DNA from: Protoeuglena noctilucae
Lineage: Eukaryota; Chlorophyta; Pedinophyceae; Marsupiomonadales; Marsupiomonadaceae
DNA: 64,000 bases
Reading direction: 5' to 3'
Assembly (NCBI GenBank): GCA_958009085.1
Contig: OY253674.1
Span: 806,001-870,000 of the forward strand
The notes below the pieces were generated by a model. It was not told where the DNA came from. It made no database searches and saw only the letters and a list, made by a program, of their open reading frames with translations. Positions 35,598 through 45,099 of this stretch are shown piece by piece (the first letter of the stretch is position 1; the number at the start of each line of letters is the position of its first letter). The position numbers and the translations under genes were made by a program.

Positions 35598-35856
35598 CGC
35601 ACGCTTGACTGGCTGCGACAGGGCCAGTCGGCCCCGCACTTCTGCAACGCGGAGGCGTTGGCGCCAGCTGTGCCCGATGCTGCGGCCCCTAGGCCTGCCA
35701 TCGTGCTGTGCTCTGTCTGTTTCCGCGTGAGTAGCACTGGAAGCCCGAGACTGATGTGGGATGTGAATGGTAGCGTAAAGGCATTCAATCGCGGCGTGGC
35801 ACAAGTCGCGGATCGCGGCGGCCCCGAGGGGCGATGCGGTGTGTGGCCGCTTCCCG

Positions 35857-37581
35857 TCACGCCCCGCCGGCCCAGGGCGTCCAGCTGCCCCCACTAAGGC
35901 TCCCGAGGTAGGGCCGCGTGCCCACCGATGAGCCCTGGCTGTCGCCCCCGAAGAGTCCCGTCAGGACCCCCGGGGACCCGGACGTGAGGAGCGACGCGAG
36001 TCGGTCGTGCACGTTGGTCTTGAGCGTCTGGATCTCCGACCTCTGCGGGGGCGAGGGCGCGGCGGGGCATCCCGAACACGGCGGTGTTAGTGTGTCACAG
36101 CATCGCGAACGGAGACATGGGATGGGGCGGAGTTGGGAGGGCCCTCAAGGCAAAACGCAGCGTGCCGCACCGCAGCCGAGATGATGGGGAGTACCGTGCC
36201 GCTCCCGGCATCCCCCGAGCCCATCAGCTGGCCCTGTAGACCCCCCAGGAGCCCATCCATTGTCGCGAGGTTGTTGTCTGTCTGAGAGGAGAGGTACACG
36301 GCAAGAAGCACTGCACGGATGACCTTGTCGTATGTGGGGTCCTGCGCGAAAGTGAGTATACTGTGAGTTAGCTTGTGTAAGGATATGAACACGCATGAGA
36401 GGTGCGTGACGATGCATGTCGTGGGACCCATGGACAGGCACCCGCAGCACCTGACTCCATGCGACAGCCAGAGGCGACGCGGTGGCCCCCGAAGGAGCGG
36501 TCCCCTGCTGCAGGGCCGCCAGGTGCGGGAAGCGCTGGGCCAGGATCTCCTGCAGCGTCGGAATCGCCGCCGCTGGGCCAGTCTGCGGGTGCAACTTTAG
36601 AGATGAAGTCACTCACTCGCACGTCTGACGGGGTTGGACCCAGATCATCGCTTAAGGCGCAGCTGGGCACCTGGCCGGTGGCTTGGGCGGGGCTGGCGGG
36701 TCCTGTGGGATCAGACTTGGCAGCCACGGGAACCATGGTTTGGGACGGAGTGGGGGCAGGCGTGGCCGGGGCCGGTGGGGGCTGCCAGGGGCATAGCGTC
36801 AGAGTGAAGCGTCGGAGGATGAGCGGCCGGGTGTCTGCAAGCAAGCGACGATGCGAGCACGCAGTAGGCCGCGCTTGGGGCCCAGGCATGGCACGCATGG
36901 TCTTGTGGCCAGGCCCAGGGTCCCCTCACCTGCGTTGGGGGCGGTGTCTTGCACGTGGAGGGTCCAGGTGCCCTGCGAGCCCCCGCTGCCGGCATCCACG
37001 CTCGTCCCCTGAACCAGAGAAGCGAGGGGCTCCTCTGGCAGCCACTCCCCCGTGAAGGGGGCATACCCGGTGCCGTTCCAGGGGAAAGGCTGGGACGCGG
37101 TGTCGGAGAAGACCGTGCCGACGAGGTCTGCGGTGAGACCGCCTGCGCGCTGGGGCTTGAGGACCGCGGTCGCTGCCTCTTGGGTGGAGCCCGGCGGGGT
37201 GGCGGCGAGGGAGATCTGGGAAACAGAGGGGGGGTCGAGGCCTTTGTCCAAAATTTCAGTGTTGGCATCGGCGTTGCAATAGCTGTGCAATCTCTTGCAG
37301 TCCCTCGCCTCCAGGGCGCCAATCCGCGGGTCGTCGAGGTCCAGGGCGACCTCTAGGGACGCCACGCGGAAGGCGTCGTTCACGGCGATCGAGGCGGACC
37401 AGTGGTAGCCCCCGTCATTCACGAGGTGGTAGACAGTGTAGCTGGGGCACGCCGGGGCGCTAGCGGCGGCCGCTGCCGCCGAGGAGGCCAGCGTCCGACC
37501 CAGGCACACTTGAGCCAGCAGTGCTGCGCCGATCCACAGCCGTGTAGGACGTGGACCCGCCGCTCGCGACCTGGTATGCAT
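35857..37581 (-). CDS. Secreted protein with a proprotein-convertase P-domain-like fold
   Basis: The ATG at 37579-37581 opens an N-terminal signal peptide (LWIGAALLAQVCLGRTLASS). A P-domain-like beta-barrel follows: HWSASIAVNDAFRVASLEVA, then GTVFSDTAS, YAPFTGEWLPEEPLASLVQG and GTWTLHVQDTAPNAG. A GTGAGG donor splices in phase 1 to DTRPLILRRFTLTLCPW, which closes the domain. P-domains normally sit behind subtilisin-like proteases, but no Asp/His/Ser protease domain is present here. After a Pro/Ala linker the rest is helical (TLQEILAQRFPHLAAL, YDKVIRAVLLAVYLSSQTD), and the end reads LASLLTSGSPGVLTGLFGG with stop at 35857-35859. It is probably exported or luminal; the function is unknown. Confidence 0.7.
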
Positions 37582-37886
37582 TGTGAAGCAGTGCCTTCAC
37601 CGTTGAGACGAACGAATAGAGCATGCGCGATAACGGCGGGTTCAGGCTCCCCGAGGGCCGCTGCACACGCGGACGGAGCAACCGGGCGTGCGGGTAAGCT
37701 GATGACCTGCAGTTTTGCTAGGAGACATTGTCGCATGTCGGCTGTCTTTCCGGCTTGCGCATCGGGCGAGTCGACTCTGCCAGTCTGCTGACAACGAGCC
37801 CTCGAAAGGCCGACGGGAGCGACGTCCTCGTCAATCTTGTGGGACAAGTTACATCTCAACTTCACCGGAAGCCTCTTAGCCTCAAG
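37582..37886. promoter_or_regulatory. Divergent region between the P-domain gene and the lumen-protein gene
   Basis: About 305 bp between divergent starts, expected to hold both promoters. No specific motif is recognised. Confidence 0.35.
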
Positions 37887-38571
37887 ATGTCGACCACAGT
37901 TCAGTGCTCGTGCATTCGGCAGGCCACCTGCCCCCCGCGGGGCCGCGTGCGGGCACGCGCGGTCCCTCAGGTGACCCTAGGCGTGCCGATCTGCCGTCTG
38001 CACTCGTTCGATGCGCTGCGGGAGGGTCTATTGAATCGCTGCCCTGTCCATGCTCCCAGGCGCGGAACGGGCACGGGGTTGAGCGCCTCGGAGCGGGGGT
38101 CCTCGTCGCGCTGACGCTCTTGGCCACGCCACTCCAGACCCACGCGGCAGTGGCGGCCCTGCCGCCGCCGGGGGAGGTTGGCAAGGACCTGTGAGAGCGC
38201 CACGCACGCCCATGTCGGTCTCGTTGGCAACGCAGCATAGAAGCTGGGACGTCCAGCTCGCTCGCCGCAGCCAACGGCGTCGTTCTCGGTGCGCGCAGGT
38301 TGGAGCGCGGCAAGGACGCTGCCCAGGGCGCCAAGAGCGCCTCGGACGCCGCGGCCCGCAAGGCCAGTGAGGCCAAGGACCTCCCGTCGCAGGTGCCCAG
38401 CCCGGGAAACATCGTCGAGGGCATCAAGGAGAAGACCCAGAAGGCCGTGAGTGGGCTGCCGCGCTCGAGGCTCTGCCTATGCCCGCCTATCCGTCCGCCG
38501 CCGACGCGCCTTGGGAGCTGCGGTGGAGCTGCTCCCGCATCCTCCCGCAGATCGAGGGGCCCTTCTCCTGA
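37887..38571 (+). CDS. Small thylakoid-lumen precursor-like protein, function unknown
   Basis: Four exons joined in phase give about 127 residues. Exon 1 (MSTTVQCSCIRQATCPPRGR, then VRARAVPQ) is acid-free and Arg-rich, like a stroma-targeting peptide. Exon 2 has a hydrophobic stretch GAGVLVALTLLATPLQTHA followed by AVAALPPPG, typical of a lumen-targeting signal with A-x-A cleavage. The mature part is a Lys/Ala-rich amphipathic helix (LERGKDAAQGAKSASDAAAR, KASEAKDLPSQVPSPG) and IVEGIKEKTQKA. The last exon (IEGPFS, stop at 38569-38571) follows a GTGAGT donor in phase. The helix resembles LEA-type stress proteins in composition, but that is not proof of function. Confidence 0.65.
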
Positions 38572-39144
38572 GCTCCGGACGCTCAGCATTGTCATGGCAT
38601 GGCTTGCCACGCGAGCAAGCTTGGGGCAGCGCACCCCCTCACGTGGAGACGCCACGTTCGCTCGCACCGTGGGTGTTGCCGTTGGGCGCCTGGCGCTTTG
38701 CTAGCTGACGAGGACAGCACGTTCCCAGTTCAAAGAGCAGAACGACGAACCACTTCGACCCCCATGGGTCGTGACCTGCCCGGCCACTCGTGGGCCATGG
38801 CAACTAGCGGAAAACGTGACACCTTCTCGCCTATGCAAGGCGTTAGGGACAGGGTGAGGGGGGGAGCACGGCGCACGGCAAAACGGCGATCACACGGCCC
38901 TGCGGGGCTCGCCGCGGATCGTCAGCGCGCGTGGGGCGCAGAGCAGAAAAATGGGCAGGAACCGACTGCACGAGTCCATGGCTCCGCGGAATGAATGGCG
39001 GATGGCCGTGCCTAGAGGACGCTGACGCGGGAAAACTAACTTACTCGCTGACGGGACAGTCTAGCGTGTTGGCTGACAGCCGGACGAGGCATGATGGGGG
39101 GTGGGGGAGGTGGCAAGGGGTCCTGCAGTCCAGCATTCCGTATT
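38572..39144. other. Convergent intergenic region
   Basis: About 570 bp between two convergent gene ends, so it should be 3' UTRs and terminators. I see no coding signal or repeat. Confidence 0.4.
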
Positions 39145-40152
39145 TCAGTGCTTCGCGAAGAGTCCGCCGTCCTGCCTCTCCTCTCGCTGCGAACGCGGCC
39201 ACGCAGACCGTTGAGGGCAGCGGAGGGGCAGCGACTGCATGACGCAGGCGGGCCGAGCGTCGCGGCCAGCGCCAGCCCCGCAGCCTGTCACCTCGGTGGA
39301 CGCCAGTGCGTGCTTGCGTTGCATATGGATGGCGCTGAGAGCGTGGAGTTTCGACCGGAGGGGCGAGTCGGCGGACGAGCCCGCAGCCTGCCCTCCCCCA
39401 AGCTCGACGTGCTCCGGAATGGCGGGCATCGCGGTGGAGCGGTTGCCGGAGCGCGAGCGTTTCAAGGAGCTCTGCCGTGCCACCACTGCGTGGGCCGGGG
39501 CGGGCGGTCGTCGCTGCGGCGGACGCAGCAAAGCCGGCGGTCGCTGAGAGATGCTGTGTAACTCTCCACTCACTTGGCACTGACATAAACACCGCGGACT
39601 GGGTCGAACAGAGCGGGGGGCTGTCCTGTTCCATGCGGGTCGTGTCCAGCGCGTCCGACACACGCGAGGACGCCCAGCTGTCCTCGTCGCTCGAGTCCTG
39701 CGTGGGACTTTGTCCGGCAATGAGAGGTCCGGACGGCAAGGAGCAGCGCGGGGCAGTACGGGGCCCTAGATGCGCCGCGCAGGCGCGCCGGGCGCGGCGA
39801 GAGTGCGCAAGGGGGCAAACACGCCCCGGATCCCGAGAGAGCCTTTCCAGACGCCCGCCTCCGCGCCCCCTCACCTCCCGAGCCTTGTTGTTCGTGAACC
39901 ACTTCCTGGGGGCAGAACCGAGGCGGCATGACCGTGGGAGCGGCAGAACCGAAGCCTGGGGAGCAGGCGAAGGCGCGGGCGACACCGGCCCAGTAGCGCG
40001 TGAAAAACGAACAGCGTTATTCCCCAAGCGGGCGGACTAGGCGGCTCGAGCGGTATCCGGGCATGACGCAGGCTCGCACTTTTTGCGGCCCCCTGCGTCG
40101 CCCCGGACGCCCCGGCGGCCGGTTGAACCAACCATGCGGTTCGATATCGCAT
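39145..40152 (-). CDS. Small unknown protein with one candidate membrane helix
   Basis: No family is recognised, but five exons fit together in phase. The ATG at 40150-40152 leads to RIPLEPPSPPAWGITLFVFH. A GTGTCG donor joins in phase 2 to RKWFTNNKARE, giving a short hydrophobic stretch flanked by basic residues. A GTGAGG donor joins to DSSDEDSWASSRVSDALDTT. A GTGAGT donor then joins to VARQSSLKRSRSGNRSTAM, with HVELGGGQAAGSSADSPLRS, ending LASTE. A GTGACA donor joins to REERQDGGLFAKH and the stop at 39145-39147. The total is about 185 residues. The acidic Ser-rich segment (SSDEDSW) looks like a casein kinase 2 target. The evidence is only splice-phase consistency and composition, so the model could be wrong in parts. 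Confidence 0.45.
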
Positions 40153-40682
40153 TTCTACCAGCTAGCAACAAAAGAGAGGCCGGATGGGGCACGCGCGGCG
40201 AAAAAGTTACCCCAGCGAAAGCGCTCACCAGTCGCGCCATGACCGCAGCATGTTGTGCTAGACGCAACCGCTGTCTTTTGTCCGATCTTGTGTACCAGGG
40301 CCCCGCGAGGCTGGCTTGGCGCTCCTCCCGAGCGAGATTCTCGAGGCACAGCCTGCTAGCGAGCCTGGCGGAGGCTCGGACCGGCTCAGGCGACTCACGG
40401 ACAGCGTATGGTGCAGCTCCTGGTCAGCCTCTTGTGGGAAATCGGAAAAATATCTCGGACGCCAGAAACGGATATCTTGCAACTTCAAACGCAGCTTTCT
40501 TGTGCTTTCCGCAATGCAACACGGGTCTGCCTCGTGGGCACTGCGCATGTAAACCCCCAGGACTCGCAGACCCCCCCATGCGCCACTACCGTAGCCACGG
40601 CCGCCGAGATCTCACTGCGGGGGCGCCAGGCGAGATCCCATCGCGATAGGACACCAACGACCCGCCGACAGACCATCCAGGG
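40153..40682. promoter_or_regulatory. Intergenic region between eIF4B and the small unknown gene
   Basis: About 530 bp between tandem minus-strand genes. It should hold the eIF4B 3' end and the promoter of the downstream gene. It is clearly more AT-rich than the surrounding exons in places (around 40430-40500). No gene is recognised. Confidence 0.4.
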
Positions 40683-42697
40683 TCACCGCAGGCAACTGCA
40701 GCCCGGCGTCCCCACCCCGCGACTCGCCTTGGCCTTCACGACCGTCGTCCACCCGTCGTCCTCCTCCGCCGCGCCTGCCTTGGGCGCCTTCGGGCCGCCG
40801 TCCCTCTTCGCCGGCGGCGCTGCGCCCGCGCCCTCCCGCCTCGGCGCGTCCACGCGCTTCCGCTCCGCGGCAGCGCCCTCCTTGCGGTCCCCCGCACCCC
40901 GGCCCCCCGCCTCGCGCCGCCAAGACCCCTCCCCCGCGCCGCGCCGCGGGCCCTCCGCCTCCTTGCCCTTCTCCTTATCCTTGAACTCCGTGTGGCCCCA
41001 CCGGTCGCCGTCCCCCTTCGGGGAGCCTCCCCGCGGCGGGCCCGCGGTGCGCGCCTCCTGCCCCGGGCGGAACTCGGAGCCCCACTTGTCGTCCTTGTCG
41101 CCGCGGGGCGGTGACCGCTGCCGCGGCGGCGCCTGCGCCGGCGCCGAGGGCTTAAACCCCGAGCCCCAGCGCTCTGCGCTGTCCTCCGGGGTGTGGTGCT
41201 CCGGGAAGCCCCGGCGCTCGCGGCCTCTGCGGGAAGGGGCGGGGGCGGTCCAGCTTGCTCCCGGCCGTGCCGCATGGACCCCGCGCGGACTGCCACGACG
41301 CGCACGGCAGCCCCGCACAGCGCAGCTCAGGTGCCCTCATCAATTGCTCCGCTCCCAGCAGCCCCTCACGTGGGCTCCGTGAAGGGCCGGGGGCCCTCCG
41401 ACACGCGGTCGCGTCCCCAGTTGTCCGACACGTCTGCGCGGCCGTCCGAGGCCAGGCCCGGTCGCCGGTCACCCTTGGCGTCCGCCTTGACCTCCCCCGG
41501 CACGAACTCCTTGTCGCGCTTCCAGTCGTCGACGTCGTCCGCCCTCGGGAGTCCCGCGTCCGCGAACGCCGGGCGCCGCGCCGGCTCCGCCGACGGCTTC
41601 CAGTCCTTGTCGCGCTTCCAGTCGTCCACGTCGTCCGCCCTCTGCAGGCCCGCGTCCGCGAAGGCCGGGCGGCGCACGGGCTCCGTGGACGGCTTCCAGT
41701 CCTTGGCGCGGCTCCAGTCATCCACGTCGTCCGCGCGGCCCAGCGGCAAGTCCGGGCCCCGCCGGGCCAGCGGCCCTCGCCCGCCCTCTGAGGGCTTGAA
41801 CTCCCGGTCCCGGTTCCAGTCGTCCACGTCGTCCGCGCGGACCGAGCTGCCCTCGAAGCCCATGCCCCGTCCCTCCCGCCGACCGGCGAACTCCCCCGGC
41901 CGCGACGACGCGCGGAACTGCGAGTTGCCACGCCAGTCGTCGTCGTCCTCGGCGCGCCCCGCCTCTCCCAGGCTGCGAGCGAGGGCGCGGGACGCGTCGT
42001 GAGAGAGACGGCGCAGGGCGCTGTCCGCGCGACCCTCTCGCGCTGCGGGAACCTGACGAGCCACCCATCCAGGCGCCGAGCCTCACCCGTCGAAGCGCCC
42101 GCGGCGGTCGTCCCGGTCCCGGTCCCCGCGAGACATCGGGGGCCTCTCGCCGGGGGCGAGGCTGTCCCAGCCCTCCTTGTCGTCCCCGTCCTTCGCCTTG
42201 GGAGCCCTCGGGAGCTGCGAGATCAGGTCCCCCATGCCCAGCGAGGGCCCCCCACGCACGGGGGGCTGGTACGCCCCCCTCGAGGCCGTCGGCGCCGCCG
42301 TCGCCGCGAAGTCGGCCAAATCCATCGTCTTCCCCTTGCCCTTCTTGGCGCCCTTCTTGGCGTCTGCCTTGGCCCCCTTACCGCCCGCGCCCTTCTGCGC
42401 GCACGAGCGGCCAGGAAAGCGGTCGCCCCCTGCGCCGGCGGCAGCGGCAGCCACCCGACGGAGACACGGCAGGAGACAGAGAGCGCGCCGCGCACGCACC
42501 TGAGCCGCGGACCCCAGGGTGGGGAAGTCGTTGTCTCCCCCGCGCTTGGCACTAAGGGCCGGGAAGGCCGCGCTGCTGACGGGGGCAGGCTGCGGCCCCA
42601 GCCGCTCGCCCTTCATCTCCGCCTCCTCCACGTCATTCGCCCACGCGCCGCCGGCCTGGGGCAGCCCCCAAACGTTCTCCTCGGCCCACGCGGCCAT
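40683..42697 (-). CDS. Translation initiation factor eIF4B, plant type
   Basis: eIF4B stimulates the eIF4A helicase during cap-dependent initiation. The ATG at 42695-42697 gives MAAWAEENVWGLPQAGGAWA, then NDVEEAE and AAFPALS. After an intron comes the Lys-rich patch KKGAKKGKGKTMDLADFAAT, matching the plant eIF4B N-terminus (KKKxxMTLAEF). Next is GPSLGMGDLISQLPRAP, then GERPPMSRGDRDRDDRRGRF. The middle exon is a series of tandem ADDVDDW units, and the C-terminal exon repeats KWGSEFRPGQEAR-like modules and ends with EEDDGWTTVVKAKA. The whole protein is hydrophilic and disordered, as is normal for eIF4B. The stop is at 40683-40685. Yeast-type RRM motifs are absent, as in plants. Confidence 0.82.
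41495..41860. repeat. Tandem ADDVDDW-type coding repeats in eIF4B
   Basis: Four or so related units read on the minus strand as RADDVDDWxRDKDWKPS followed by a variable xEPxRRPAFADAGL segment, about 96-99 bp each. The two central units are nearly identical at the DNA level (cgcttccagtcgtccacgtc and neighbours), which points to recent duplication. Confidence 0.85.
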
Positions 42698-43607
42698 CCT
42701 CGCGCCGTGGCCGCCTCGGCAGGCACAGGCGGACCTGCGGGGCCAGGGCCGAGCGAACGAGCGCCTCGAATTCCCGTCGTGCGCGCGAGGGGGGGTCGTG
42801 CGGGGTCCAGGAAGGCCCAACCCCCGAGCCCGGCCCCCAGCAGCCACGACACGGCCTTTTCGCGCGAGGGGGGCATCCGAACACGGAGCTCGCGGCAGCG
42901 TACGCGGCAGGGAAAAAACGGACGCGCGGATGCCGACGGCCTCGCCAAGCCAGCCGCGTGGGGCCAAAAAACCTCTGGGCAAGCGCCGCTGGGTCCCCAG
43001 GGGTCCCTGGAATGCCCCGCGATCCTCGAATTGAAACCCTTATTAGATACGACACGCTCCCGTCGCCGCAGCCCAGCCAGGGGCGCCGGACGCAGGCCGG
43101 CGCCTGGCCGCGGCCGGCGTGGGGAGGAACCGAGCCCATGACGGGCCCCATTAATGCACAGCAAGGCATTTGATCAGGTATGAATCAGGTAGAAGCGCTG
43201 GCCTGCAATTTCACCTGAAAAAGCCGGCTTGGGTTAACTCGCTGCTCGGAGCCACCAGCGATGTCCGGCGCGTCCTCAGCAATGGCGGACGGGGACGGCC
43301 GGGCTCCGGCTTTGCTTGACCCCCGGCTGCATTGCCCTTCTGACACCACCTGCTTCCCCATCTCGCCACGGCATCCAGCCAGGTCGCCTCCACAACCTCG
43401 AAGCGATCGATTGCTCGCACCGACCGCTCGCCTTCCGCGGTTCCCCGGATCCCACAGGCCGACCTGAGCCCGCCCCGCGTCGCTCGCCGCTCTCTCGGTC
43501 CGCACGCATCCCCCGACCCTGCTTTTGTGTGTTGTGCGAGCCGCGCTGACCGTCCGGGCGTCCTGGCCCTCCGACCGTCGCTCCCGCGCTCGGGGATTCA
43601 AACTTCG
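42698..43607. promoter_or_regulatory. Long divergent region between eIF4B and HYLS1
   Basis: About 910 bp, the longest gene-free stretch in the window. It must hold both promoters. It is GC-rich near eIF4B and more mixed around 43010-43260. I see no conserved ORF, no tRNA and no clear repeat, but an unrecognised short gene or ncRNA is possible. Confidence 0.4.
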
Positions 43608-45011
43608 ATGGCCCCGTTCCTCACCCTCTCCGAGCTGCGGCAGCAGCTGCGGGGGATGGGACATGCGGACGCAGACGACGGCGTCATCCGGCGGCTGCTG
43701 CAAGAGATGCGCTTGGAGCACATCGTCCTCGACAACTCGCGCGTCGAGGACGAGCCGGCGCGCCCGGATCGCGCGCAGCCCTCGACGGGCGGGGCGGAGG
43801 AGAGGGCGGAGGGCTCAGGGAAGGCGTCTCGGGCACGGCGGCTCTTCGACACCTCCGGCTCGCTCTCCAGCATGAGCATCTCCGGCAGCCTCGGCGAGCG
43901 CAGCCTCAGGTGAGGGCCGGCCGAGGCCTCCCTTGCGCTTTTCTGCTGCGCACCTGTGACTTCTAGCTGCTAACGGAGGAATGCGCCTTTCCCGCCTCGC
44001 GCACAGCCATTCCTTCCGGTACAGCGACACGGACGAGGACCCGTACGACGTAGCCCAGGGCCCGGCGCGCGCCGCGAGGCAGGCGGCGACGCTGTCCCTC
44101 AACACTCGCGAGCGTCTCGCATCTCTGGCGGCGCGGGCCTCGGGACCCGGCACCAAGGACGCCCCAGGGAGCGCGGACCGGCCGGACCTGCGCAAGGCAG
44201 CGGGCAGCAAGCCCGTCGCTTCGCCCTTCCGATCCCAAGGAGCGGCGAGCCGCGTGCCCCAGCTCGCCGTCGAGGACGCCAGCCTGCTGGCGCTGTCGCC
44301 CCAGGGCCCTGGAGAGGCCCCTGCTATGCGCCCTCGCCCGCAAACGGCCGGGGTCGCGGGGCCCTCGGGCGGGGCCCGCACGTCATTCCTCGACACCTCA
44401 CGAGTCGAGACCATCCCCGGCACAAGCGTCATCCTGCCTTCCAGGTGACCTCCCGCACTGACGGCATCACCCGCCCGCGCTCGACATGGCTATGCCTGAG
44501 GCACGCCATGCTGTCTGCCGCCTTCCCCTGTGTTGCCGACCCCGGAGTCTTGCGCGGTTCCGCGGTCGCAGGGCGGCGGCCGTCGCGGCGGCGGCAGCAC
44601 CGAGGAAAGTGGACCGTGTGGCGAGGAACCAGGCGCTGTTGCAGGCGTGGGGCAAGGACCCCTTCCTGGGCCGCAACGGGCCGAGGAGCGCGAGGGCGCC
44701 GGACGCTGGGAAGCCCGCCAACGCGGGGTTCGCGAAGCACTTCAGCGTCGCACACAAGGCAAGGGTCGCGCCTGAGCTGGCCTGGGGATGGCAGCGATGT
44801 GTGAAAGAGCACAGGCGCCTGGGCACTCAGGGCGACGGCAATCCGCGACTCGCAACTGCAGGTGGAGGATGCGGTGACGCGGGATCGAAAGCGAGCGGGG
44901 GCCCGCGCCGTGCCGAGAGTCAACAACTTCCTGACGCCGGAGGAGCAGCGGAGGGACTCGCTGCGGTGGGAAGTGCGCCGCAAGACGATGGCTCCCCCGA
45001 CCGCCCGATGA
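43608..45011 (+). CDS. HYLS1: HYLS1 (hydrolethalus syndrome 1)-like centriolar protein
   Basis: HYLS1 is a conserved centriole protein needed to turn centrioles into basal bodies and build cilia. The ATG at 43608 gives an N-terminal helix LSELRQQLRGMGHADADDGV with IRRLLQEMRLEHIVL, like the HYLS1 N-terminus. A Ser/Ala-rich middle follows (DTSGSLSSMSISGSLGERS; YSDTDEDPYDVA). The C-terminal HYLS1 domain is in the last exons: KVDRVARNQALLQAWGKDPF and LGRN, then PRVNNFLTPEEQRRDSLRWE with VRRKTMAPPTAR. These match the family's pattern DPVAxYQxxxxxWxxxxF and VPTxxKRxxLRWxVR. The stop is at 45009-45011. Intron positions in the middle are read from GTGAGG and GTGACC donors. Confidence 0.78.
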
Positions 45012-45099
45012 GGCTGCGTTACTCGTGCCATATTCAATGCCCACGCTAGCGGCGCCCGCTTGCTTGGCTCCCGCGTGTGAACGCCGCAACGCTCGCCCA

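Noticed and set aside
38572-40152. Possible mobile element in the gene-poor, mixed-composition stretch
   Set aside because: No transposase, reverse transcriptase, terminal repeat or duplication is visible, and splice-phase evidence supports a small host gene instead.
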